From the NCBI GenBank assembly GCA_025403435.1, contig CM046341.1, forward strand, positions 20,297,460 to 20,361,459: 64,000 nucleotides of DNA, in the 5' to 3' direction. Shown here piece after piece: positions 47,712 to 59,827 of the stretch. Numbering within the stretch: position 1 is the stretch's first letter; every line of letters begins with the position of its first letter. The stretch comes from Artocarpus heterophyllus. Taxonomy: Eukaryota; Streptophyta; Magnoliopsida; Rosales; Moraceae. Under the pieces are notes generated by a model. It saw nothing but the letters and a program-made list of their open reading frames with translations. It was not told where the DNA came from and searched no databases. The translations under genes were made by a program, and so were the position numbers.

Positions 47712-49737
47712 TGTTAGACATGTATGCCCTAAGGAGTAAAAAAATGTAATACGTTTTTGGAGACATTTTTATCAATAAAGAATTTATTTATTTATATATA
47801 CTAAATCTTGTCCTCTTTGCGTTCATATTTGTTGAATGTATGATAAGCAAACAGTAGTCTGAGACTGTCAGTCTAAACCTTAAGAATTGGGCATATGATG
47901 GACTGATTATGCGAAAGACACGATTCTTAAGGTGATGGTCTAAAACATATGATCCGCAATCGAGGGAATAAAGTTGGGCGCTTTATTCATGTAAAGATTG
48001 TTATGTTGTCTATATCCCTTTTGGGAGATGGTTTGTCTTGACCATTGGAGTTGGACTCTGTGAATAGAAACATTGGCACGTTGTCATGGTGACGATGTGT
48101 TGGATCGGGACATAAAGTGAATTGATTTGGATTAATAATTTTTTCTCGGCAAATCGATTCACTTTAGACAGTCATTTGTATTGTATCTTAATCCTGAGAT
48201 GAATAGTGGGCCTGTTGTCTCGACTTGTGTCTTTTGATGTGCCAAAGGGTGACACCCACATCTCTATAGTGGTATGCATGCCGGTACATTGGAGGCATGA
48301 CTCATAATAGTGTAGACTTGTTATTCATAGATATAGAATCCATAGCTCCTCTTTAGGACTAATGATATCCTCTTATATGTGTTGTCTTGTAATTGAAAAA
48401 CTGGAGCGCTCAACCATTTGGATACATAGGTGTAACCGAATGGTATACTATCTTTGGATGGTAAGTTTTCTAATAGTGAGACAATGGAACGTAAGATAAA
48501 AATAATCGGGAAGGTAAGACAGAACTTGTCCTTAAGCCGCTTATGGATTATCATATGGGGATACGATACACTATGGTATGTCATGGAGACTTAGCTACAT
48601 GAGCTTCGAAATTCTATAAAGTTTGAGAGTGCAACTCCAAGCTTTTAGTGGAGTAGCGTTGGAGTTGATAATTGTGAAATGTATATCTGGGATATTGGGT
48701 TTCATAATTATCATGAGCTTGAACTTTATAGGTCCATTTTGGTCCCTTTGGCTAGCTCACAAAGTCCTGTAACGACACGGCGTGCTTTTCCAGTAATTGG
48801 TGACTTATGTCGGATTTATCAGATTGGTTTAAAATTTGTAAGAATCAAAAAATTCATGTCTCTTTATCGGTTGAATTAATTTTGTAAGAAATTAGTTCAA
48901 GATAAACTTGTTGAATTATTGCGATCAGATAATTCTTGTCTGTTTATCGGTTGTTTTAATTTTGGACAAATTAGAACAAGATAAACTTGTAGAATTATTG
49001 TGAATTGATTTATTTTCTTAGAGATTATCTTGATAAAGTTTGTTTTGATCAGATAACTTCTCTATTGGGTTATTTGATTCAAAACTGAAACTTTATCCTT
49101 TAGAATCTCGGGTGGAAAATAAAAGATTCGTGGAGATTTTTTCTCTAGAGTTCGGCCTGCCAGATGACGTGGTCGGCCTGCCGAACTAGCCTGTTCGGCA
49201 ATGTTTGGCTTGCCGATCAGCGAAGATAAGATTACATATTTTCACGCGGATCTTATCAGATATTGATCTGAACTTGATTCTGTTACGAGTTTTTGAGACC
49301 TAATCTGATACGGACTGACCCCAGACCAATAGCTATAAAAAGGGAATGAGTCTTATGATTTACTCAGATCAATTTGAGAGATTAAGAGTGATACTCTTCT
49401 AGTGAGCATCTGAAAACTCCCTGAGAGCTTTTGTTCACAAATCACGAGCACTAGCTTTGGGTTCTCTCTATTGATTGGAAGGAGAGTCACCGGTGGAAGA
49501 GCTGTACTTGTGAGCCCGCACTCACTCCGGTTGTGGATAGAGAATAGCAAAGAAGACCAGTTGGTTGAGGCTCTTCTGGAACTGTTACTTCTCTATGCAG
49601 GTTGCGGAGGTTCTTCGGCACACTGAGGTTAGTAAGATCTGTCTAATTTATACATATAACATGTCAAACTTGTGTTTTGGAAATTACTCTGATGGAAAAA
49701 AATTTTAAAAATTCCGCTGCGTACTTTGTTTCCAACA
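47712..49737 (+). repeat. Copia C 3' LTR (2026 bp)
   Basis: It is preceded by the polypurine tract AAGTGGGAGA (47701-47710). The TATA box is at about 49333-49342. The dyad cluster (49153-49218) has cores at 49153 and 49174 and a disturbed third unit, differing from the 5' LTR array by an insertion. The remaining LTR sequence is close to the 5' copy. Confidence 0.95.
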
Positions 49738-49742
49738 GTTGT

Positions 49743-51209
49743 ATGCATGCTGGTACGTTGGAGGCATGACTCTTGATAGCGTAGAGTTGGTATTCATAGA
49801 TATGGAATCGATAGCTCCTCTTTAGGAGTAATGATATCCTCTTATATGTATTATCCTGTAATTGGAAAACTATAGCACTCAACCATTTAGATACATTGGT
49901 GTAACTGAATGGTATACTGTCTTTGGATAGTAATTTTTCTAATGTTGAGATAATGGAACGTAAGATAAAAATAATCAGGAAGGTAAGACAGAACTTGTCC
50001 TTAAGCTGATTATGGATTATCATCTGGGGATACGATACACTATGATATGTCATGGAGACTTAGCTATACGAGCTTCGTAATTCTATGTAGTTGAGAGTGC
50101 AGCTCCAAGCTTTTAGTGGAGTAGTGTTGGAGTTGATAATTATGAAATGTATATCTGGGATATTGGGTTTCATAATTATCGAGAGCTTGAACTATATAGG
50201 TCCATTTGGTCCCCCTTTGCTAGCTTACAACATCCTGTAACGACACGACGTGTTTTTCTAATAATTGGTGACTTATGTCGGATTTATTAGATTGGTTGAA
50301 ATTTGGAAGAATCAAATAATTCATGTCTGTTTATTGATTGAATTAATTTTGTAATAAATTAATTCAAGATAAACTTGTTGAATTATTGGGATCGAATAAT
50401 TCTTGTCTGTTTATCGGTTGATTTAATTTTGGATAAATTAGATCAAGATAAACTTATAGAATTATTGGGAATTGATTTATTTTCTTAGAGATTATCTGGA
50501 TAAAGTTGTTTTGATCAGATAACTTCTCTATTGGGTTATTTGAATTAAAACTAAGACTTTATCTTATAGAATATCGAGTGAAAATTAAAAGATTCATGAG
50601 ATTTTTTATTCGGCAGTTTGGCCTGCCAATGGACGTGTTCAGCCTGCCGATCAGGTGATTCGGCCTGCCGATCAGGTGGTTCGGCCTGCCGATCAGCGAA
50701 GGATAAGATCACGTATTTCCACAAGAATCTTATCAGATATTGATCCAAATCTGATTCTAATCTAAATTTTGAGACCTAATCTGATGAGGACTGACCCTAG
50801 GACCAACATCTATAAATAGGAAGTGATTCTCACAAGTTACTTAGATCAATTGAGAGATTAAGAGAGATACTCTGCTACTGAGAATCTAAAACTCCCTGAG
50901 AGCTTTTGTTCACAAATCACGAACACTTGCCTTGGGTTCTCTCGATTGGTTGGAAGGAGAGTCACCAGTGGAAGAGCTGTACGTGTGAGCCCACACTTAC
51001 TCTGGTCATGGATAGAGAATAGCAAAGAACACCAGTTGGTTAAGGCTTTTCTGGAACGTTACTTCTCTTCACGTTTTGCGAGAGTTCTTCGGCACACAAT
51101 GGTTAGTAAGATCTGGTTAACTTATGCATATAGCATGTCAAACTTGTGTTTTAGAAATTACTCTAATGAAAAAATTTTTAAAACTCTGTTGCGTACTCTT
51201 TTTTTAACA
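49743..51209 (+). repeat. Copia A 5' LTR, last piece
   Basis: It resumes with ATGCATGCTGGTACGTTGG, matching the LTR text just after the C insertion point, and ends TTTTAACA at 51209. The primer site TGGCATCAGAGC (51212-51223) follows. It contains a TATA box, TATAAATAGG, at 50811-50820. Confidence 0.93.
50612..50695 (-). repeat. 21-bp dyad-core array in copia A 5' LTR
   Basis: GGCCTGCC cores start at 50620, 50641, 50662 and 50683, an exact 21-bp period. The array lies about 120-190 bp upstream of the TATA box, in the U3 promoter region. The matching array in the 3' LTR (about 58190-58270) has more substitutions. Confidence 0.88.
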
Positions 51210-51702
51210 ATTGGCATCAGAGCCATGGTTTTTACATAAATTTATGAGTTTGTGATCATGTTATATGCATAAATTTTGTGATCTTAATCTCTCCTATGCT
51301 TGAATTTAATTTTATAGAGAGTTGGCACTCTAGGTTTCTATAAATTATAAATGTTGTCATAGATTATGTGGTGACTATTTATTAATTAATTATGGTTGAT
51401 TAAATCGTTGTTTAATTATTAATTATTTAATTTATACCGGTTATGGCTCCTTAGAGGTTAGATGTGTATCTAGGTTTTTCATGTAATTAGATGGTAGACT
51501 ATCATCTCCATCTAGGAATTATTATTTATTTTAAATTTGTAAGAATTTTGTAATTAAATAATTATTCAGAGAAAACGAATCTAGAAGATTGATGATGATG
51601 CTCCTAAGTATTTCCTGAGTCTCTAATTTTATGTTTTTGAATTGTTGAAAATAAAATTGATAAATTGCTTTAAAATTGTATTTTCTAAAATAGAGATTTC
51701 TG

Positions 51703-51900
51703 CTCGGTCGGCATGCCGAACATCACAGTTCGACAGGCCGATGGTCATAGATTGGTAGGCCAGACGTGTGGTTCGACAGGCCGTCAGTGGGGCAGAAATC
51801 AGCTAGCTCTGCCAGTAGGTCAAACTTTCATGGGTCGGCAGGCTGATGGAGCATGACCGGAAAATCAATCATCCAGGTCGGCTTGCCGACCGAGAGCTAG
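51703..51900 (+). repeat. 21-22-bp dyad-core array in copia A leader
   Basis: This decayed array, with TCGGCATGCCGAAC, GTTCGACAGGCCGATGG and similar units, lies about 500 bp downstream of the 5' LTR. It is in the opposite orientation to the LTR array, as in copies B and C. Confidence 0.75.
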
Positions 51901-52456
51901 AAAATTTCCAAAAAAGGTGTAGTTTTTTAATGTAGTTTTAATTTTATTTTTGGGACAATTCTGAGAAACATTAAATTTGGATATGACCAGAAATATGAAG
52001 TGTTCAATTCATACGGGATTGAAGACTTAAAGATGGAATTACATGAAGAAGGATACAGCTTGAGGATTCAAGGATGAAGAATCAATAATATGTCTCGATT
52101 ATTCTCTTGTAATCTTAGTTTTCTATTCTCGAGAATGGAGCCATAATATTACGATTATATATTATTTTGCTTGTGGTTTTGCTTGATTGCTTTGCTTGTC
52201 TACATTATAATATGATTTTCCATGTATATTGATAAAATGTCAAATAGAATAGGGAGTGCCGCTCATATTAAAATTTTTCATGCATATTCTTAAAATAAAA
52301 CCTTGATTTCTAAAGATTGAGTGGGAGAAGGTTTTCAAAGAGAGGACCTAAGGCCTCCATCATTGGTACATAGGCAGAACATGGTGGTCTCGGGCCCTAG
52401 GAAAGGATTTCTATCATGTACCAGATTGGTTCTTTGAGAGGATAAGGTATTTTAGC

Positions 52457-52706
52457 ATGATTTATGGTTGCACACCACTAGGTGGTGATTATAAATCATG
52501 GATAAAATATTAAAACGATGGTTATACACTCACTTTAATTTTATTATTAACCTCCCCTAGGAGCTCTGTTAATAAAATTAATGGCCAAAGAAACGATTAT
52601 TAATATATGCTGGATCATATGGGTCTTGGATGGCATATATTAATCAGGAATGAATCCGTGTTCCTGATTGAATTTGGCATGACTCTCCTAGGAGCTTGTT
52701 GAATTC
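52457..52706 (+). promoter_or_regulatory. Copia A leader stem-loops with CCTA-type loops
   Basis: Three potential hairpins lie at 52457-52499, 52535-52581 and 52670-52706, just before the gag start at 52860. They have the same outer AT-rich stems and inner 4-bp stems as copies B and C. Here the first loop is ACTA, and the third inner stem is CTCT/GGAG, which keeps pairing through a U-G wobble. Confidence 0.6.
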
Positions 52707-52859
52707 TGAGTTGGGAATTATCATTGTAAGGTTATGATATTTTCAAGGTTTTGACACATAAACACATTTGTATGATTTTTACATGATTGTGTTGTCTTAC
52801 TAAATTATTATTATATGTTTGTTTATATTTGGTATATGACTCTTTATTGTAGATTAAAA

Positions 52860-55800
52860 ATGTCTAAAAATGCTTTATCATTGATGCTTGACAAAAACCA
52901 ATTAACCGGTGAGAACTATAACGATTGGAAATGGGACCTGGATATTGTCCTGTCCTTTGAGAAACTGAAATATGTTCTGACAACCCCTTGTCCTCCCGAG
53001 CCTATGGGAGACTCAAGTAATGAGCAATTCCAAGCGTATGATCACTGGAAAGATGCAAATGATCAGGCCCGCTGCTATGTTATGGCTAGCATGAACAATG
53101 TGCTGCAGGCTCAACATCAGGATTATGAGACTGCGAAGCAGATCTTGGATAATCTTGAAGATATGTTTAGAGGCCAAGCCATAACAAAGCAGCAAGGGGC
53201 GCTTCAGAAACTTCTAAACTATAGACAGAGGCCGGGGACATCTGTAAAGGAGCATATGATGTTGGTCATGGGTTACCTCGCTGAGGCTCAAACCAATGGA
53301 ACCAACATCGATGCTGAAACTTAGATGACTATGGTCTTTGAGACTCTATCTAAGAAATTTGTTCCGTTTAGAGCTACTTTTAATTTAAGCAATAGACGGA
53401 TATGACCTTAACAGAACTGATGAAACAGTTACAAGAGTTCAAACTGCTGATTAGGGAGTCTCCTGCGGGTGGTGAGGCCAACATGGTAGCTGCTTATGGT
53501 TCCAATCCTAACTCTGGGATTGGAAAAAAGCAACAGGCTAAAAAAAAGAAGTCTTCTATTCCTGCTACTACCAAGAGCAAGAAGAAGAACCCGAAGAAGC
53601 TTAAGTGCTTCTTCTGTGGAAAGGTCGGGCATATCAAGAAGCATTACAAGGACTTCATTTCAAAGGAGGTAGGTGTGATCTTCTATATTTACAAACTTGT
53701 TTGGTTGAGGAATACAGTGACATCTGGGTCATAGATTTCGGTGCAACTAATCATGTTTGTGTTTCTCTACAAGGGTTCAAAGAAACGAGAAGTCTGCTAC
53801 ATGAGGACTTCACGCTTCGGATGGGCGATGGATCCTTGGTCTCAGCGAAAGCAGTGGGAGACGTCCATCTTTATTTTAATAATTATAGGAATTTATTTTT
53901 GCAAGATTGTTTTTATATTCCTAAATTTAAAAGGAATTTAATTTATGTTGCTTGTTTATTTAAAGACTCCTATTTGGTTTCTTTTAATGATAAAGTGGTG
54001 ATTCGTAAAACAAATCTTTTATCTGTTTTGGATGGATGCAAAATAATCTATATTTTATCAAACCTAAGATGGACTTATTGCTTAATGCTGAGATGAATGA
54101 TAATAACTCTAAAAGACTTAAAACTTTTTACTCTAATAAGACTTATCTTTGGCATTTGCGCCTTGGTCATATTAACCTGAATAGGATTCAAAGGTTGGTA
54201 AGGGATGGACCTTTAAGTCACTTAAAGGTGGAATCTATACCTCAATGTGAGTCTTGTTTGGAGGGTAAAATGACCAAAAGACCATTTGGGTCTAAGGGCA
54301 ATCGGGCCGAAGGGATTCTAGAACTTGTGCATAGTGATGTTTGCGAACCGATGAACATCTGGGCACGAGGAGGGTATGAGTACTTTGTCACTTTTATTGA
54401 GAAGTTCAGGGAGTTTCGGGCTGAAGTGAAAAAGTAATTGGGTAGACCCATAAAGGCACTTCGATCAGATTGAGGTGGGGAATACCTTTTTGATGAGTTC
54501 TTGGAACACTTGTTAGAGAATGGGATTTTGTCCCATTTGACTTTATCGGGCACTCCGCAACAGAATGGCGTAGCGGAGAGAAGAAATAGGACTTTGTTGG
54601 ACATGATTGGGTACATGATGAGTTATTCATCATTGCCTTTATCCTTTTGGGGATATGCACTACAAACCGCATGTTATCTTTTGAGCAACATGCCTTCAAA
54701 ATCGGTCCCTAAAACTCCTCACGAGTTGTGGGCGAGTAGGAAGACATCCTTAAACCATATTCACATATGGGGATGTTCAGCTCATGTCCTGTGTAAGGAT
54801 CTGAATAAGTTGGAAGCACATTCGAAAGTTTACGTGTTTATAGGATATCCAAATGGGACTAAAAGGGGTTATTTTTATAACCCAAAGAAAAATAAAGTCG
54901 TGGTTTCAACTAATGCAACTTTTCTTGAGGAGAGTTATATGGACAACTTTAAACCTCGAAGCAAAGTGGTGCTCAAGGAGTTAAGGAGTGATCCGACCAC
55001 TCCGAAGGTTCTGAATGAAACCATTCTGATCGGTGTAGAAAAACCAAACAAACCAGATCAACAACCTCAAGGGCTTCGCCGTAGTGGGAGGATCAGGCGT
55101 CAACTTGAGAGGTATATGTTCAATGGGGAGGTCTTTTTGGCTGAACCGGATGAACATGATAGGGATCCTTATACTTACGCAGAAGCTATGGAGGATGTTG
55201 ATTCAAAACTCTGGACAAAGGCCATGAACATTGAGATGAAGTCTATGGAGACTAATCAAGTCTCGGAGCTTGTGGATCTTCCTGTAGGGGTAAAACCCAT
55301 AGGGTGTAAGAGGATCTACAAGAGGAAAAGAGGAGTGGATGGAAAGGTTGAAACCTTTAAGGCTATACTGATAGCTAAGGGTTATATGCAAAAGGAAGGA
55401 ATCAATTATGAGGAAACCTTTTCGCCTGTAGCCATGCTTAAGTCCATCTAGATTCTCTTATCCATAGCTGCAGCTCTCGACTACGAGATTTGACAGATGG
55501 ATGCCAAGACGGCTTTTCTGAATGGCTATCTTGATGAGTCCATTTGTATTGAACAACCAGACAGGTTTAAGGTCATGGGTCAAGAGGATAAGGTTTTTAA
55601 GCTACTAAAGTTAATTTATGGACTTAACTAGGCTTCGTTCTTGGAACATAAGATTTGATCAGGTGATCAAGACTTATGGGTTCTCACAAAATGTGGATGA
55701 ACCATGTGTTTATAAACACATTAAGGATGGGAAGATGGTTTTTCTACTGCTCTATGTAGATGACATTCTGTTGATTGGCAATGACGTTGGGGCATTGTCA

Positions 55801-56742
55801 TCGGTCAAATTATGGTTGACCAAGCAGTTTGACATGAAGGACTTAGGAGAGGCTAATTTTGTTCTCGGTATCCAGATCTTTCGAGATAGGAAGAACAAAA
55901 TGATAGCTTTGTCTCAGGCCAGCTACATAGGTAAAATTCTCAGGAGGTTTGCAATGCAGGATTCCAAGAAAAGTGGGCAACCATCTAGGTTTGGAATTAC
56001 TCTTTCTAAGAAAGACTCCCCAAAGTCTTATGAAGAAAGAGAATACATGAATAAGTTGCCTTATGCCTTGGCAGTAGGCAGTCTCATGTATGCCATGCTT
56101 TGCACTCGACTAAATATTAGTTATACGGTCGGGATTGTAAGTCGATTTTAGGCGGATCTAGGACCGAACCATTGGGTTGTGGTAAAGCATATTTTCAAGT
56201 ACCTGAGAAGGACTCGAGGGTATATGCTTGTATATTTAGGTGAGGACCTGACTCCTTTAGGATATACTGACTCGGATTTTCAATCCTGTCTGGATTACAG
56301 GAAATCGACTTCAGGTTTTGTGTTTACTCTGGGCGGTGGTGCCATCAGTTGGAGAAGTGCTAAGTAAGATTGCACTTTGGATTCAACAATGAAGGCCAAG
56401 TATGTGGCAGCTAGTGATGCTTCGAAAGAAGCAGTGCGGCTCCGCAAGTTCCTCGGGGATCTTGAGGTAGTTCCTGGTATGGACAAAGCGATATCACCAT
56501 ACTGTGAAAATAGTTCGGCGGTAGCTAATGCTAAGGAACCAAGATTTCACAAGAAGAGTAAGCACATTGATCGGAAGTATCATGTGATAAAGGACTTCGT
56601 TGAAGGCGGGCACGTCACGGTGTGCAAGATCGCATCAGAGGACAATTTAGCTGATTCATTTACGAAGACACTTATTGGGAGAGTCTTTGAGTGGCATGTG
56701 GAAGCTATGAGGATGCGAGATTTGTCATATTTACTCACTTAG
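52860..56742 (+). pseudogene. Copia A gag-pol, broken
   Basis: The ATG at 52860 opens [19 protein letters not shown]. The Gag UBN2-like region follows to a stop near 53324. The zinc knuckle [14 protein letters not shown] (about 53598-53640) has its last Cys changed to Tyr. Protease reads VIDFGATNH, so the catalytic Asp-Ser-Gly has become Asp-Phe-Gly. Integrase lacks about 20 residues after VTFI (near 54400) and has stops at about 54435 and 54470, both also present in copy C. RT keeps YVDD near 55757, with stops near 55449, 55491 and 55629. RNase H runs to 56742 with stops near 56149 and 56366. It cannot make a working polyprotein. Confidence 0.92.
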
Positions 56743-56756
56743 TGCAAGTGGGAGAT

Positions 56757-58793
56757 TGTTAGACATGTATGCCCTAAGGAGTAAAAATGTAATATGTTTT
56801 TGGAGACATTTTCATCAATAAAGAATTTATTCATTATTTATATACCAAATCTTGTCCCCTTTACATTCTTATTTGTTGAATTATGTTAAGCAAACAATAG
56901 TGTAAGACTGTCGGTCTAAACCTTAAGAATTAGGCAGACGATGGATGGATTATGCAAAAGACACGATTCTTAAGTTGATGGTCTAAATCATACGATCCGC
57001 AATCAAGGGAATAAAGTTGGGCGCTTTATTCATGAAAAGATTGTTATGTTGTCTATATCCCTTTTGGGAGATAGTTTGTCTTGGCCATCGAAGGAAGACT
57101 CCATGAATAGAAACATTGGCACGTTGTCATAAGTGACGATGTATTGGATCGGGACATAAAGTGAATTGATTTGGATTAATAATTCTGTCTCGACAAATCT
57201 ATTCACTTTAGACAATCATTTGTGTTGTATCTTAATCTTGAGATGAATAGTGGGCCCGTTGTCTTGACTTATGTCTTTTGATGTACCAAAGGGTGACACC
57301 CACATCTTAATAATGGTATGCATGTTGGTACATTGGAGGCATGACTCTTGATAGTGTAGACTTGTTATTCATAGATATGGAATCCATAGCTCCTTTTTAG
57401 GAGTAATGATATCCTCTTATATGTGTTATCTTGTAATTGGAAAACTAGAGCTCTCAACCATTTGGACACATAGGTGTAACCGAATGGTATGCTATCTTTG
57501 GATGGTAAGTTTTCTAATGGTGAGATAATGGAACACAAGATAAAAATAATCGAGAAGGTAAGACATAACTTGTCCTTAAGCCGATTATGGATTATCATAT
57601 GGGGATACGATACACTATGATATGTCATAGAGACTTAGCTATACGAGCTTCGTAATTCTACGTAATTCGAGAGTGCAGCTCCAAGCTTTTAGTGGAGTAG
57701 CGTTGGAGTTGATAATTATGAAATGTATATCTGGGATATTGGGTTTCATAATTATTGGAAGCTTGAACTAGATAGGTCCATTTGGTCCCCTTTGCTAGCT
57801 CACAACATCCTGTAACGACAAAACGTGTTTTTCTAATAATTGGTGACTTATGTCGGATTTATTAGATTGGTTGAAATTTGGAAGAATCAAATAATTCATG
57901 TCTGTTTATCGGTTGAATTAATTTTGTAATAAATTAATTCAAGATAAACTTGTTGAATTATTGGGATCGGATAATTCTTGTCTGTTTATCGGTTGATTTA
58001 ATTTTGGATAAATTAGATCAAGATAAACTTGTAGAATTATTGGGAATTGATTTATTTTCTAAGAGATTATCTAGATAAAGTTATTTTGATCAGATAACTT
58101 CTCTATTGGGTTATTTGAATTAAAACTGAAACTTTATCCTATAGAATCTCGGGTGGAAAATAAAAGATTCGTAAGATTTTTTATTTGGTAGTTCGTCCTG
58201 TCGATGGACGTGTTCGGCCCACCGATCAGGTGGTTCGGCCTTCCGATCAAGTGGTTCGGCCTGTCGATCAGCGAAGGATAAGATCACACGTTTCCACGTG
58301 GATACGTGGATCTTATCAGATATTGATCCGAATTTGATTCTAATCTGAATTTTAAGACCTAATCTGATGAGGACTGACCTGAGGACCAACATCTATAAAT
58401 AGGGAGTGATTCTCACAAGTTACTTAGATCAATTGAGATATTAAGAGAGATACTCTGCTACTGAGAATCTGAAAACTCCCTAAGAGCTTTTGTTCACAAA
58501 TCACGAACACTTGCTTTGGGTTCTCTCGATTGGTTGGAAGGAGAGTCACCGGTGGAAGAGCTGTACGTATGAGCCCACACTCACTTCGGTCGTGGATAGA
58601 GAATAGCAAAGAAGACCAATTGGTTGGGGCTCTTCTAGAACGTTACTTCTCTTCACGTTTTGCGAGAGTTCTTTGGCACACAAAGGTTAGTAAGATCTGG
58701 TTAATTTATGCATATAGCATGTCAAACTTGTGTTTTAGAAATTACTTTGATGAAAAAAATTTTAAAACTTCGCTGCACACTCTTTTTCCAACA
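56757..58793 (+). repeat. Copia A 3' LTR (2037 bp)
   Basis: It is preceded by the polypurine tract AAGTGGGAGA, starts TGTTAGACATG and ends TTTCCAACA. It has a TATA box, TATAAATAGG, at 58394-58403 and a 21-bp array at about 58190-58270. Many substitutions separate it from the split 5' LTR, more than separate the LTR pairs of B or C. Confidence 0.94.
58190..58272 (-). repeat. 21-bp dyad-core array in copia A 3' LTR
   Basis: Four units correspond to those at 50612-50695 with several transitions, including GGCCCACC, GGCCTTCC and GGCCTGTC cores. The 21-bp spacing is kept. Confidence 0.8.
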
Positions 58794-59827
58794 AGATATA
58801 TGAAGGTTTTGAAGGGCTATGTGAAGAATCCAAATAGGCCAGAGGGATGTATTGTAGAAAGTTACATAGTTGAGGAATCAGTTGAATTTTGCTCTAAGTA
58901 CCTATTTAATGCAGACACAATTGGGGTGCCAAAGACTATAAACATTGAGGCTAGGGGATTATCTATGGGGAATGCTTCATCAGTAAATCGAAAGGAGTGG
59001 AAGCAAGCTTGTCTTTATGTCTTGGACAATGCTAATAAAGTGGAGCCTTTCATTGAGGTGCACATGAATGAATTAAAAAAAAGCATACCCAAAATGAGCA
59101 AGAATTGAGACTCGGTTGCAAGATGAACACAACCAAACCTTTCGGTTGTGGATTAGAGCATACATCTATGGCAAGTGCTCCACATCACAAGATGGAGGCA
59201 TGTCACAGGAGTTGAAGAACCTAGCTAGAGGATCGTCATCAATAGTTACAAGGTATATGTCACATTCCATGAATGGTTACACTTTCTACACTCACGAAAG
59301 AGATGAGAAGCATCCGGTGCAAAATAGCAGTGTGACTCTCCATGCTGAGGCTATGCATATTGCTTTTGCCAAGGACAAGAATCTGGTATATGGGACCATG
59401 AACTACTTTGGTTTCATTGAAGATATTTAGGAACTTGATTATGGCGTATTACGCATAGCACTTTTTTAAGTGCAAGTGGGCCGACAATAATTATGTTAAG
59501 AACAATGATGACGGCATCACGGTGGTTGACTTTAGAAGATTGTGATACAGGAATGATCCCTTCATTATGGCATCACAAGCAATCCGAGTTTTTTATACTA
59601 CAGATCCCTTAGACATAGAGTTGTCTCTAGTCGTCCCGACAAAGCCAAGAATAGTTATCGACGATGAAGAAGTTGCTGAGGATTGCACAGACATCCCTTC
59701 ATTCACAAAGGGATTGCCACTGGTTGAAGAGATAGATAATTTTGAAGATGATGTTTCACACTTGCTTCGTGAAGATGTGGAATGGATATGTATTGAGGAA
59801 CCACTGAAAAAAAAGATAAAAAGATGA
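58794..59827 (+). pseudogene. CACTA-2 TNP2-like transposase, 3' part
   Basis: After the AGATA duplication the frame resumes YMKVLKGYVKNPNRPEGCI, the direct continuation of DUF4218 after WMYPFER at 29789. It runs to a stop at 59106-59108 with ARGLSMGNASSVNRKEW. A frameshift leads into 59116-59430 (NQTFRLWI and NGYTFYTHERDEKHPVQNS), and the DUF4216 end at 59567-59827 reads FIMASQAIRVFYTTDPLD followed by an acidic and then basic tail (stop at 59825-59827). The clean resumption shows that the transposase gene was the target of copia A. Confidence 0.9.

Larger units (their letters stand above)
40054..49737 (+). mobile_element. Copia C: full-length Ty1/copia element, plus strand, TSD GTTGT
   Basis: It spans 9684 bp, starts TGTTAGACATG and ends TTTCCAACA, with GTTGT at 40049-40053 and 49738-49742. 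LTRs are at 40054-42052 and 47712-49737. It is inserted in the 5' LTR of copia A, 264 bp beyond the B insertion point when measured along that LTR. Its gag-pol has several stops and frameshifts. Confidence 0.96.
29790..58793 (+). mobile_element. Copia A: outer Ty1/copia element, TSD AGATA, carrying copies B and C
   Basis: The LTR starts TGTTAGACATG at 29790 and ends TTTCCAACA at 58793. The flanking AGATA is at 29785-29789 and 58794-58798. Its 5' LTR is split into 29790-30087, 39790-40053 and 49743-51209, which sum to 2029 bp against 2037 bp for the 3' LTR. Removing B and C gives an element of about 9.6 kb. The domain order PR-IN-RT-RH identifies Ty1/copia. Long LTRs and total length suggest the Tork/Angela group, which is an inference. 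This is the oldest of the three copies and the most damaged. Confidence 0.95.
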
